A DNA stretch of 64,000 bases from Cepaea nemoralis (taxonomy: Eukaryota > Mollusca > Gastropoda > Stylommatophora > Helicidae). The position numbers and the translations under genes are program-made. Under the pieces are notes generated by a model, which was not told where the DNA came from, made no database searches, and worked only from the letters and a program-made list of their open reading frames with translations. The stretch spans positions 1-64,000 of the forward strand of contig JACEFZ010016120.1 in assembly GCA_014155875.1 (NCBI GenBank), written 5' to 3'. How positions within the stretch are numbered: position 1 is the stretch's first letter; every line of letters begins with the position of its first letter. Below are positions 19,750 through 34,800 of the stretch, in pieces.

Positions 19750-20965
19750 GATCATACCTGAGCTTACATCATTCATCAGCTTAGATCATACATCAGCTTA
19801 GATCATACATCTGCCTGTATCATACATAAACTTAGATCATACATCTGCTTAGATGATCTAAGCTGAGTATGACTCAGCTTAGATCATAACTGAGCTTACA
19901 TCATTCATCAGCTTATATCATTCATCAGCTTATATCATACACCATCTTATATCATACACCATCTTATATCATACATCAGCTTATATCATACATCAGCTTA
20001 TATCATTCATCAGCTTATATCATACACCATCTTATATCATACTTTCTGTGTGTTTCTGTCTTGACCATGCCACAAGGCCAAGCCATCCAGGTACTTGCCT
20101 CTAGGTCTTCCCCTTGGTCTGTTCCCCTCGATCTTACAAGTTGTCACCAAATTCTCCAATCCATTTCTTCTCATAACATGTCATAACTTATATCATACAT
20201 CAGCTTATATCATACACCATCTTATATCATACATCAGCTTATATCATACATCAGCTTATATCATACATCAGCTTATATCATACATCAGCTTATATCATAC
20301 ATCAGCTTATATCATACATCAGCTTATATCATACATCAGCTTATATCATACATCAGCTTATATCATACATCAGCTTATATCATACATCAGCTTATATCAT
20401 ACATCAGCTTATATCATACATCAGCTTATATCATACATCAGCTTATATCATACATCAGCTTATATCATACATCAGCCTTATATCATACTATCAGCTTATA
20501 TCATACATCAGCTTATATCATACATCAGCTTATATCATACATCAGCTTATATCATACATCAGCTTATATCATACATCAGCTTATATCATACATCAGCTTA
20601 TATCATACATCAGCTTATATCATACATCAGCTTATATCATACATCAGCTTATATCAAACATCAACTTATATCATACATCAGCTTATATCATACATCAGCT
20701 TATATCATACATCACCTTATATCATACATCAGCTTATATCATACATCAGCTTATATCATACATCAGCTTATATCATACATCACCTTATATCATACATCAG
20801 CTTATATCATACATCAGCTTATATCATACATCAGCTTATATCATACATCAGCTTATATCATACATCAGCTTATATCATACATCAGCTTATATCATACATC
20901 AGCTTATATCATACATCAGATTATATCATACATCGGCGTATATCATATATCAGCTTAGATCATAC
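19750..20965. repeat. 17-bp satellite, about 60 copies, interrupted once
   Basis: The unit cagcttatatcatacat repeats every 17 bp with few variants (caccttatatc, cagattatatc). Variation is higher at the left edge (cagcttagatcatacat), where the array seems older, than in the centre. A 125-bp LINE-B fragment (20,044-20,168) lies inside. The array sits in the predicted intron of the zinc-finger gene. The 287-codon plus-strand ORF over it is a repeat artefact. Confidence 0.95.
20044..20168 (-). mobile_element. LINE family B 3' fragment inside the satellite
   Basis: The minus strand matches about 61,090-61,215 nearly base for base: agaagaaatggattggagaa, then the region coding GNRPRGRPRGKYLDGLALWH. 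Satellite continues on both sides, so the fragment arrived after or during array growth and was not amplified with it. Confidence 0.85.
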
Positions 20966-21119
20966 ATGAGCACATTAATTATTCTTCTTTTCCATCTTTT
21001 GTTCACTTGAAATTTATTGTCTATAGCTGCAGTGATTGCCTGCTTGATTACACATACACATGTGTTCAGTACCTGGTATATTCATGAGGCTATTAATTAT
21101 TTACTTTGGTATGTTTCAG

Positions 21120-21697
21120 AAACACACTCATGGTCTCAAAGAAGTCCTGACCTCTCCATACAAGAGCATTCACAAAAGACTACATATGACAGCATTGACA
21201 TGAAGGTTGTAAAACAAGAACTATCGGATGTTCTATGTGAGGACAGGAGTCACAGCTTCAGTACAATGGTAGACATAGCAGGGCGTAGCATCATTCAAGA
21301 AATGACAGAAGACAGCAACTCAGAATCAAGAATGGTTGTGAACAGTTGTATGGCATCAATAAAACATGAAGATTTTTGTCAAATGTCAGAAAATGTCTCT
21401 TCTGTGATTGATACAAACAATAAAGTATCTCTGGCTATTGAGAATTGTCAGCAGCAAAATAAGGAAACACAAGAAAAACACACACAGAGCCTTGCAAATT
21501 CTCCCGATGACATTTTTGGTTATGTCAATTATAGCTCTCAAATAATGCAAACAGGAGACATGTCTGATGTTTATAGTCAAAATGTTTGTGTAGACAGTTA
21601 TAAGAGAACACTTACTGAAGGGATACCAAACAAATGTAATGAATGGGATGGTTTATTAAATCATAATAACCATCTAACATGTGCCAAAAGAACATGA
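21120..21697 (+). CDS. Zinc-finger gene, predicted second exon (linker region)
   Basis: A pyrimidine-rich acceptor (tactttggtatgtttcag) ends at 21,119. The frame then reads ETHSWSQRSPDLSIQEHSQ and continues open for 191 codons to a stop at 21,695. It is acidic and serine-rich, with two further sumoylation-type motifs, VVKQEL and SIKHED, as is common in N-terminal regions of C2H2 repressors. No KRAB, BTB or ZAD domain is visible. The stop falls just before the first finger. Near 21,700-21,745 the fingers start with a degenerate unit (NHKRT then a frameshift), so either another intron bypasses this or the gene is broken. Confidence 0.55.
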
Positions 21698-21699
21698 AT

Positions 21700-24400
<2,701 letters not shown>

Positions 24401-24459
24401 CAGGGGGGAGAGAGGAGACAGGAACACATACAGGGGAGAGAGAGAGAGAGAGATCCTAT

Positions 24460-25390
24460 TTGAAGATATGGATGATCAATGAGAAATGTTGAAGAATTCA
24501 ATCAATTTGGCTGCAGAAAAAACTGTTCCAAAATTAAAGAAAACGGGTTATAAGACATGGATGACAAAAGAAAAATTTTACAATAAATGGAAACAAGAAG
24601 AAAGAACAAAAATAGTCTTGCCAAATATGAAGAAATTCACAGAAAAATTACCATTATGAAGGAGGCAAAAGAAGCATGGCTCGAGAAACATTGCATAGAA
24701 ATTGAAATACAACAACAGTAAAAATACCAAACTAATGCACAAAATAAGTCAGAAGCTTACTAATCAAAGAACATGTACATCAGCAGGCTGCCTAAGGACA
24801 AAAAATGGAAAAAAGTATAATAGAAAAAGATCAGATTTTACATGTATGGTCAGATTATGTGAAAAACCTTTATGATGATATCAGAAGAACAGTATGATAT
24901 TCAAATTAATAATGAAGGACCATCAATTTTGAAGATAAGGTTCAGAATGCTCTTAACCATATGAAAACTGGCAAGACCCCCGGTTCAGGCAGCATCACAA
25001 CATAAATGATTAATGCTTTAGAAGAATATGGAATAGATAAAGTTACCAGACTGCTGAATACAATATATGATACTGGAGATATACCTCATGAATTATGTAA
25101 TTCTGTATTTATTGCAATCCCAAAGAAATGAAGAGCCTTGGAATGTGATCAACATTGAACAATTAGTATAATGAGTCACATCACGAAGATTTTGTTAAGA
25201 ATTATCATGCAAAAAGTTAGGAAGAAAATACAACCTGAGGTAGGAAAAGAACAATGTGGGTTTGTAGAAGGCAAAGGTACAGTAAATGCTGTGTATATAC
25301 TGAGAATAGTAATTGAACAATCTATAGAAGTGAACAAAGATCTACACCTTTGCTTTATTGATATACAAAGGCTTTCAATAAAGTGAGACA
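24460..25390 (+). pseudogene. LINE fragment, linker and first part of reverse transcriptase
   Basis: Translation with several stops gives KTWMTKEKFYNKWKQEER, then MKTGKTPGSGSITT, NALEEYGIDKVTRLLNTIYD, ELCNSVFIAIPKK, and an open stretch MSHITKILLRIIMQKVRKKI to QCGFVEGKGTVNAVYILRIV and LHLCFIDIQ (first catalytic aspartate). The rest of RT is absent. It lies about 60 bp beyond the last zinc finger. Confidence 0.8.
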
Positions 25391-26394
25391 TGTCGACATG
25401 ATTGTGGTATACTGACTCACAAGCCGTTACTAGCTGTCAAGATCTCCTCAAATTAAAACTAAATTGTACTAGAACGTAAACCACTGGTACCATTAAACTT
25501 GAAGGATAATGGAAAATCGACACCGCCCCGGATTGGAAAACACACACTTCAGGAATAAAGAGCGGATATGGGGTAAAACTTCAACTCGGAGAAAGTTGAG
25601 ATATAAACAGCGACAATCAATTTCCGGCCTCATTTGTACCAACAAAACAGCGACTGGTCACAAACCAAGATGTGCCTGCGGAATGGTAACTTTTTAACTC
25701 GCCACGACTAAGTGAGAAAATTGCTTAAAGAGAAGAAGGACCATACATCCAGCAGCCAGTATTTGGAAACAACCAAATCTATGACCTTACTTCTTGGTGA
25801 TGTCAAATGTTGACACGTATTGTGAAGCTGTCGTGTTTTGATGAGGTGAATATAATTTATTTTAAATCTTAGATTAAGTGTGAGAATTTTTCCTAGAAGA
25901 AGAGTGGGTAAGTTGATTTGTGAACACGTGTGGTGAATTCTTAAGGAGTTAATTATAATTAATGGTTATAGTTATAGATAAACATTAAGAATACCCATAG
26001 TGAATGTTATTTTCTCCCAGCTAAACAACCTAGTTAATGTATAAAGCATTAGACACATGTTGTAAATTTTTATTTCTTAAGCAACTCAATCTACAATTAG
26101 AGTGGTGTCTTAAGGAAACTCAGAATTCTTAGTACAGTGATAAGAACATAATGTATATGTGCTCACTTGTAAGATTAAAAAAGTTTAAATGTGCCAGCAC
26201 TAATAGAGAATTTAGTGGAATGTGTATAGTCAAGTAGATTGAGCACATTAGTCAGTAGATTTACTTTTTGACTTGAGCACATGGACAAACAAATAGTTTT
26301 CTGATAATTTATGAACACATGAGAACCAACAAGAGTTCTACAGGTATCATAATTTGTGTGATGGCTCAGCACACATGGGGTAAGGCAAATATAT
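25391..26394. other. Spacer without recognisable gene
   Basis: A 62-codon basic frame at 25,509-25,697 resembles nothing that I know. The rest is AT-rich and without repeats of note. Confidence 0.35.
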
Positions 26395-26720
26395 AGACAT
26401 GGCTGGTAACCATGGGCAATAATAATATTTGTGCCACATAATAGTGTGTAACCAACCGCCATGCAAGAAGTATTTTAATTCATAATGCCTGAATGTGAAT
26501 TGGATATATCACCTAAATTGTATGTATTTTATGAGAACATGTGATAACTCATGGATTTCATGTTGCTAAATCCTGGGTGAATTGCATAAGTGAGTCAAAT
26601 GTATTTTCAATGTTGTAAACATATGGAATTAATGTTTGTGCCACACAATGATAATACTTAGTCAACCGGCATGGTAGAATGGGTAAGATTCATAATGCCT
26701 GACTGTAGACTGAGTAGATC
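26395..26720. repeat. Diverged direct duplication, about 110 bp, two copies
   Basis: The blocks tttgtgccacataatagtgt ... ccatgcaagaa ... cataatgcctga ... gatatatcac at about 26,430-26,515 recur as tttgtgccacacaatgataa ... gcatggtagaa ... cataatgcctga ... tagatcac at about 26,633-26,720, some 205 bp apart. Confidence 0.6.
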
Positions 26721-26724
26721 ACAT

Positions 26725-27755
26725 AAATCTATGAAAATCTCTTCTTGATACGTTGAGTATTCTTCTCAGAAACCTCATTTCTGTTGTTGTGATTTTTCTT
26801 TTCTCTTTTTCTGTCATTGTCCAGGTTTGGCATTGGTAGCACAGAGTTGGTAGGAAGATTGTGTTGTAAAGTGCTTTCTTAGTAGTTATTGATACATGTT
26901 TGTTCTTTAGTATTGGTGCCATTTGTCCAATGAGTTGATTTGCCTTATTGCACCTATTTTCGATCTCGTCTTCTGATCTGCCATTTGATGATATTATACT
27001 TCCTAGGTACTTGAAGCTCTTTACTTGTTTCAAGGGATGTTCGTTTAGGTGAATTGTTGCTGTTTGTTCTTCTTTAGTTATAGTCATTACCTCTGTTTTG
27101 CTTGTGCTAATTTTCATGTTATGTTCCCTACACATTTCGTTTAGACTATTCATGTGGTCTTGTAATTCAGCTTCTGATTTTGCTATTAGTGCTTGGTCGT
27201 CCGCAAACAGGAGTTCTCTAATGGTTAGATTTGCAGATGGTTCTTCTTCTGTGTTCTCGTCATGCGGTATTCTTGCTGTCTCTGCTTGGCTGGTTTCTTT
27301 ACATATGTTGTCTATATATGTTATGAACAAGAGAGGGGACAGGACACAACCTTGTCGTACTCCAGATCTTATGGTGAAGGGTTCTGAGTGTTCTCCAGTT
27401 GCTCTCACTATGCATTCACTGTTGTTGTATAAACTTCTGCATAGGTTTGTTAGATGTGTACTCACTCCATATTGTTTAAGGATTTCCCACAGCTTGTTTC
27501 TATCTACCCTATCAAATGCCTTTTCTTGGTCGACAAAGGCTAAGTAGAGTGTTTCATTGAATTCAATTGATTTTTCTATAAGTTGTCTAAGAGCAAAAAT
27601 GGCGTCTGTGCATCCTTTGTTTTTCCTAAATCCAAGCTGCGTTTCGCTTAGCTGGGGTTCTAAAGTAGTTCGTAATCTTTTTTTCAAGAATTTTGCAAAA
27701 TATTTTCCCAGTATGACTCAACAGTGAAATATCTCTGTATTGTGTGCAATCTCTT
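26725..27755 (-). pseudogene. LINE family A reverse transcriptase, best-preserved copy
   Basis: The minus-strand frame is open for about 320 codons (27,687-26,719). It includes SETQLGFRKNKGCTDAIFAL, LAFVDQEKAFDRVDRNKLWE (catalytic D), GVRQGCVLSPLLF, the active-site FADDQAL, and the thumb region FKYLGSIISSNGRSEDEIEN to LRRILNVSRRD. The beginning (DCTQYRDISLLSHTGK) lies in another frame up to about 27,755. Both endonuclease and 3' end are missing, so it is a fragment truncated on both sides. The frame does not start at an ATG. It supplies the uninterrupted version of the site hit by the MITE at 5601. Confidence 0.85.
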
Positions 27756-29771
27756 AGGGATGACATCCTGATGTCATAAAACATATGATGCAGTATCCTT
27801 TGAGAATCTCATAATTATGATCACTATGTCATTGCTGATAACATGTCTGTGAGGATTCATGTGTGAATTCATCATTGTTAAACATATGTGAATGTATCAT
27901 TTGTAAACCACCTCAGTATGAATGATTAATTATCAATCAGGAAATATTATAATTTCTGATGAGGGAGGAGATTTGATGGTAATATCATGGTTATTGAACC
28001 TGTGAATTTATCAGGGGTAAAGCACCTACATATGCATGATTGTCATCCATACAGATATGATTGTCTGATGAATGGGTGATATCTCAGCGTGATGCCAATG
28101 GTGTAAACATGTTATGTTGTCATTTGGAAATCACATAAGTACCCACTTTACATGACAGTATGAAGGATGTGTGATGAATGATTCCTATATGATCACCCAT
28201 ACCAATATGAATGTGTCTATAGACTGCGTGAAATGATCATACATACATAGGAATGGTGTCAGAGTTGAGTGAGTGAGTGAAGTTACATGCGGAGTGAGAG
28301 AGAGGGAGTATAAGCCAACAGTCAATCTCACGGTAGCCGGCAACTTGATGTGAAATGCCTTGACTATCACCAGAGAACTGCTTCGGTGTAACCCATAAAC
28401 TAAATAATAATTTAGTACACTCCGGCGCGTAACACCACTTTGTATAAAATATCATTCTTATTCCTATCATTTAGGTTTGTGCGCTAAGCACGACACAAAC
28501 CATATCATACATTACGCATAGCACCAGCATCTGTGTTTGTAAGTTAAGCACAATCCCACTTTGTAGTTCATGTTAACACATATGGTCTATTGTGATGATA
28601 ATAATGTACTACAAAGATAATGATGATGCCTGTAATGTAATGAAAATGATATAACAATGATTATGATGATAATGTTAGAATAATGTAATGAATTCTAATG
28701 TCATAAGCATGATAATAATGATGATGATTATAATGACAATGTAATAATTATGAAAAGAATGATAATGATTGTAATTACAATGATTATAACAACCATGATG
28801 ATGATGATAATAATCAATATTACATCCATGAGAATGGAAGAAATCTTCTCACTTGAAGCATTTAAGGAAGAAGAATACACCTGAATGCTATACAAGAAGA
28901 TACCATAATGTACTTACATTGCTTATAAACAAGCACTCATTAAAATGGGAACTGATTTTAAAAGCCCTTAATGTATGAGACCCTTTTTCTTGAATAGGAA
29001 AAGATGAAGTAGAGAACAAAACTAGATACAGAAGAGAATGGTCAACATAATTGTCAAATTCCCAATCACTCAAGGTATTACTTCTATAAACCTGAGAACA
29101 GGCATAGGTGATGATGAAACTGCACATCTGCTAGTTAAACCTTGAACACTTGATAGTGGAAGATTGGATTGAGAGCAAACAACTATGTTGGTGATAACTC
29201 CATGAGAACACCATGACTATCTTTCTTCTATGTTTATTTTCTCTAAGAACAGGATTCAGTTTATTGTTGTCACTGGTTACGTTCTTAGGCTTTTACTTGT
29301 AAATTCTAATGTCATATTTATGATATTATTAGAATTATGTGATTGATGGAATTTCAGGTAGTGGTCTTATTCATGTCAATCCAGACCTGACTTGGTGAAG
29401 ATTGAATGCAACACCTGTTGAGTGAGCACATGGTTGAGTGATGCCCTTGATAGAGTACCGCAGAAACTTATCTACCTGCAACCATTCCATTTGTCTCATA
29501 GGAGAGGTAATCTTTATGTAAACAATTACCTGCCAAAACAAAGGAAAACCAAGAGCCAACTTATGTTCTACTACGCCCTGGAACACTAATACTACAATTG
29601 ATGATAGCCAGAGTGATTCCCAAAGCTGGAAGTGGAGAATCCTGATTGTAGACAGTTCTTTTTTTCAGATCATCCAGGCCAATAAAGGATTAGCATTACA
29701 TGCCACTGGGGACAAATATAACTGTTAATATCTACCTTATAATTTGCACATCAATTCTGTATATTTAATGT
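27756..29771. other. AT-rich region with simple-sequence character
   Basis: No gene recognised. Degenerate gatgatgataatgat-like simple sequence occupies about 28,590-28,830. Words such as catgtgtgaattcatca recur with divergence around 27,830-28,150. The right border (aatgt, 29,767-29,771) is the target duplication of the LTR retrotransposon. Confidence 0.45.
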
Positions 29772-30316
29772 TGTCAACGTGTTGGATGTCTAGGGATCTA
29801 GACTCGGGCTCAAACAGGCAACAATAACTCCGTTAAACATAATATAGCAACTTTAATGAACGTTAATATACAGTGCGTTGGCGCAGTGGGTTTAACAAGC
29901 CCGCACTGAGGCGTCGTTGCATATCACAGAGGTTTAACATCACACATGATTATAACAAACATTCTTAGCAAACTATCTAGCATATGTCTATGACCCTAAA
30001 TAGACATGGGTCTAAACTATTAAGTCCCTCTAAGGCAGGCCCTGTTGCCTCTCCGATGTCCCGTCTGTCTCTGCCGGTTCACACGTGTCGCAATCCGACA
30101 TGGGTGGTAATTCTGTCCGAGTTCCTCGTGGACCCCGCAATAGGCAGGCCACATCAGTGTCCACGGGACAGTGGACTCAATGACCAGTCCTTCGAGAAGG
30201 CTCTGGATTACTCTGGCCTTCGAGTGACTTACTTCTTTCCCTTGGGCGGGAGTTGTAGCCCTTGGCTAGTGTTTATTAACTTATGTTGGTTTACCGTATA
30301 ATGTGAGGCTGTGACA
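29772..30316 (-). repeat. 3' LTR of the gypsy-type retrotransposon
   Basis: 545 bp with TGTCA/TGACA ends. It differs from the other LTR at only four positions that I can find (about 29,795, 29,818, 30,101 and 30,112), 0.7 percent, which points to a recent insertion. On the minus strand an AATAAA signal (ttaataaaca) lies about 35 bp from the LTR start. Confidence 0.97.
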
Positions 30317-30338
30317 GGAGTCCCCCCTCTCCCCCGAT
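30317..30338 (-). promoter_or_regulatory. Polypurine tract
   Basis: On the minus strand the bases directly before the 3' LTR are gggggagaggggggactcc. This G/A-rich tract is the expected primer site for plus-strand DNA synthesis. Confidence 0.85.
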
Positions 30339-31889
30339 TTGATGGGTTGTTATAAGGTAATTAGTTCTGTACTAATTCTGTCACAGAATCACATAAAGTC
30401 GGTGTTTGTAGTTTGGTGGACAGTAACTTGGTAACCTACATATTGGCATCAACACTCATGTATTCTCCCATACACCACTTCTCTGATTTGCTGAAGAGGT
30501 CTCTCTCTCCTGTGTCCTTAAAAATGCTTATCTGACCGAAGTTACGTGACGTTTTCTAGTTGTTTCTACAACCCGTCCTTCTCAAAGTATCCTACTGATA
30601 CCAAGATAAATAACCTCTGTATTAGAGAGGATTAACAAGACAAAAGTCTTGGCTAATTAAGTACACATTCAAATCTTGTTCTGTGTGTGCATTTCAATAC
30701 ACTTTTACTCTCGTATGTTGTATAATGCTGAATATGTAGTTACGCTGTTATTTTATCCCATCTAACTACATGTGTCCCTGTTAGCTTGTTAGTGTGTTGA
30801 CTAATAAGTTGCTGCTTCTATTAAAGTGACTGTATTTTAATTGATAGTGTTGAGTTTTATGTAAAGTGTGTGCTGAATGTGTGGCTTATCTCCAAGCGTC
30901 ACGAGTTGGGATACCCTTAATCATGAATTACCCCAATGTGTGTAATGCATGATCAGGCATTCCAAGCAGTGGTGCTTAGATGTAGTATCCTAAATACTAA
31001 ACATGCATCAACAATTAGACAAGTAATACAATTTACATGAAAGACGCAGACAAATTAAAATAAATAGTTTTGCGTACAATTTGTCCGCTCAGTATATCGC
31101 TCTCTCATTTAATTCATTCACTCTGTCATTTACACACCTTTCATTCAAAATAGTATTTGGTTAAAATATATAAGTAAAGTTGAGGTAAGTGTTATTGCCC
31201 TTAGAAAAAATGGAATAGGCGATATGTTCCCTTTAAGATAATACGTACTTTTTGTACGATGACTCACAAATGGTTTATAATTTACATAGAGGAAATTGCA
31301 TAGGAAGATTATTTCGCCTATGAATGGAAATACCGGTAATATTATGGTAGAAAATGTACAAATTACAGGTTGACATATTTTATATACATAATTCAATACA
31401 CATATAATACATATTCAATACTAAATTAATTAATTAACTAAGTAACTAAATCCAACGATGATGTGCGCGTTGTCCTCCTGTTGTCAGCGTGTCGTGCCAT
31501 GAATGTTAACAGTTATTATGGCTGTTTCTTGAGTGTTGTAATCGACGTAGTTCTGTTTCGGCTGTTTGCAAAGTCTCTTAGCAACAGCAAGTATGGAATG
31601 TTCTCAATGTCGAGTATAAAGTGTTCTTAATGCTTTCCTGAACAATGTCAGTTCACTGGTTGAAATCATTGCACAGATAATGTCTCTTGCTCGGATCGTT
31701 TCTAGAGCTTGGGTAATTGGTAGTATAGCTCTCAAAGTTTCACGTTTGTGGGTGTCATATGTAACCTATTCACTGGGGTGTTATTACTTTTAAATGAAAG
31801 TTCTCTAGCAGGTGTAGAGTTACACTGTTCTATGCCACAGACTAAAATATCACAGTTTCTAGTATGGCGAATGGTCAATGTGCCTAATG
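30339..31889 (-). other. 3' non-coding region of the LTR retrotransposon
   Basis: About 1.55 kb between the gag-pol stop and the polypurine tract. There is no envelope-like frame: the longest minus-strand frame (31,396-31,145, 83 codons) is hydrophobic but too short and has no signal peptide-surface-transmembrane layout. Confidence 0.6.
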
Positions 31890-34800
31890 TTACTCTGCTG
31901 GCGCATTCGTTTGCCGCGATAAAATATCGGCTATAATGTTATCAGTGCCTCTGATATGGCGGATTTCGAAGTCGAAATCTTGGAGAAGAAGACACCATCT
32001 TTGTAAACGATGGTTTTTCGGAACACCTTGCTTCAGCACCAACAATGGCGAATTATCGGTGAGAACAACAAAATGGGAACCTAAGAGGAACTTAGATAAT
32101 CTAAGCATACAAAATAATAGACTTAATGCCTCCAATTCCACTGTAGAATAACGGGTCTCTGCTTTCTTCAGCTTACGGCTTACGTAGAGAATTGGGTGTC
32201 TCACTCCTTCCACTTCTTGCATTAAACAGCCTCCTATAGCGATAGCACTCGAATCTGTGGTCAAAATAAATGGTAACTTTATGTTTGGTAATCGTAATAC
32301 TGGTGGATTAGAAAAAATGCATTTCAATCTGCATATTGCATCCTCTAAGCGGGTACTTTTACATAGTTTTTCTGGATGATCTTTTGTCAACATATTAGAA
32401 AAAACTGATGTAAACTCTGCCCAGTTTGGTATAAATTTAGCATAATAGTTTATAAGACCTAATAAACTTCGAACTTGCTTCTTTGTAGTAGGTACTTCTA
32501 GATTGAGAATTTTAGAAACAATTTTCTCATCTGTCAACAGTTTGCCTTCAGAAATTCTATGACCAAGGAAGTCTATTTGTTTATAGCCTATTTCAACCTT
32601 GGAAGGTTTGATAGTAAGTCCAAAAAGAAAGATTTGGTTGAAGACTTGTTGGAGTGTAAGTAAGTGAGAAGTCATATTAGAAGAATGAATGCATATATCA
32701 TCAATATAGGATTGCACGTCCCTGATTCCGTGCAATAGCAGTCTAGTTAACCTTACAAATGTGGCGGGAGCGTTCTTGAGACCAAATGGAAGATATCTCC
32801 ATTCGTACAAACCAAGAGGTGTTGCGAATGCTGTTATATGTCTAGAAGAAGGGTGTAGTGGTACTTGCCAATAACCTTTCGCTAAATCAACCTTCGAAAA
32901 TAAGGATGATTGAGACATATTCAAAATGAGGTCTTCACAACTGTTCATTGGCTCCGCATCTGTTGTAGTTATTGTATTTAACCTTCTATAGTCTATGCAC
33001 AAACGAATCGTTTGGTCTTTCTTTTTCACCAGGACAATCGGTGAAGAATATTGGGACATAGATTTCTGAATTATTCTATTTTTCTCTAAATCCAAATTTT
33101 CTTTGTCTAAATTTGCTCTATAATGCAGAGGAATAGAATATGGTCTACATTTGACCGGTGTCAGATCTGTCAACACAATTGAATGTGTTATTTTGTCAGT
33201 CCGTCCAGGTTTGTTAGAGAAGATAGATTTATAATCGTTAATGAGAGATAAAATGTCTTGTCGCTGCTGTTGTGTCAAAGTGTCAGAGATTTGTATGTCC
33301 TTTATACTACCGTCGTCATTCATAGTTGGTACTGGAATTTCAGTATTGTCTACGTCTGTCTGATTTATTACAGATGCTACTGTTTGTAAATTGTCTTCAA
33401 TGTCATTGTCGTCGTCGTCAAGATTAATCGTTGTCAATATGTCGTCAAATTGATTGTTGTTGTCGTTATTCCATATTGTCGGTAATGTCAATATGTCTTC
33501 GTCGTCTTTGTTGTCGTAAGAGTGCGTCGTTAACGATGCTTCGTTTGTCGAGGTGTCATTCAGTTGGGTAATTGTCGTTTCGTTTCTGTCATCAGTTAGC
33601 TGCGTCTGCTTACTCGTGTCACTGTCCTCTCTAGTATAGTATGGTTTTAACATATTTACATGGAATATTTTCAACTTTCCATTCAAAGAAATTTCGTAAT
33701 CAACTTCCGAAATTCTCCTAACAATTTTAAATGGTCCCTGCCAAGAGGTTGATAGTAAATCTCTCTTGTCAGGTAGCAATAGTAAAATATCCTGATCTGG
33801 TTTTAATACAATTGTTTTTGCACCTTTGTTGGCGTACTGCCTGTACCTAAAACCTTTCTCCTGTAATGATGTTCTGGCCAGTATACAGGATCGTATGATT
33901 TTGTCTCTGGTGTCAGTGACTAAATCATAGGTGGAAATTGGAAGTTGGATATTTACAGGTTGTGATATGATATCTTTGTAAATAGTGAGAGGTCCTCTTG
34001 GGTTCGCTCCATATATCAATTCGAAGGGAGAGAACCCTGTGCTTGATTGTGGGACTTCTCTATATGCGAACAGCACCGTTGGGAGAAGTATATCCCAATC
34101 GGCTGGATTTTCAGCTGTCACTTTGGATAGCATATGTTTCAGGTCCCCATTTAGTTTTTCGCAGATACCATTCGCGGCCGGTCGATAGGGACTGGTGAAA
34201 CATTGCTTTATGCCTAGTAACTTAGTTACCGATTGAGTGGCATTCGATATGAACTGGGTTCCTCTATCTGAAATTATTTTCTCCGGGAAGCCAAAACGGG
34301 AGAATATATTTAACAATACGTCCGTCACATCCTTAGAGGAGATAGATTTTAATGGAATCATTTCTGGCCATCTCGTACATAGATCAATAAGAGTAAAAAT
34401 ATATCTATTCCCTTTGCTTGAGATGTGGTTCAACGGACCTACTAGATCAACTGCCACGATTTGAAATGGCCTTGAGGCAGTTGTGGTTGATTGAATTTCT
34501 GCCGTAGGGTTTTTCCCCTTTTTAACCAGTTTCTGACATATATCACATGATCTACAATAGGTTTTTATGTCTTGGCAAAATTTCGGCCAATAAAATTGGG
34601 TCAGGACCCTGGCTCTCGTCTTTTCGTAACCCATATGACCTCCGAAAGGTGAGTCATGGGCTATCTTTAGTACTTTTTCACGATGTGATTGTGGTAGAAC
34701 TACTTGTATCGTTGTCTGATCTGTGGTGTATAACCTAGTCAGTACATTGTTCTCTAATCTAAATGTCCACGATGCATTTTTAGTTAATTTTGGTTTAAGT

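Noticed and set aside
20095..20958. 287-codon plus-strand ORF rich in Tyr, Ile and Ser
   Set aside because: 17-bp satellite translated through all three phases. It begins in a reversed LINE fragment.
31145..31396. Hydrophobic 83-codon frame as an envelope gene of the LTR retrotransposon
   Set aside because: Far too short, without signal peptide, cleavage site or surface domain.
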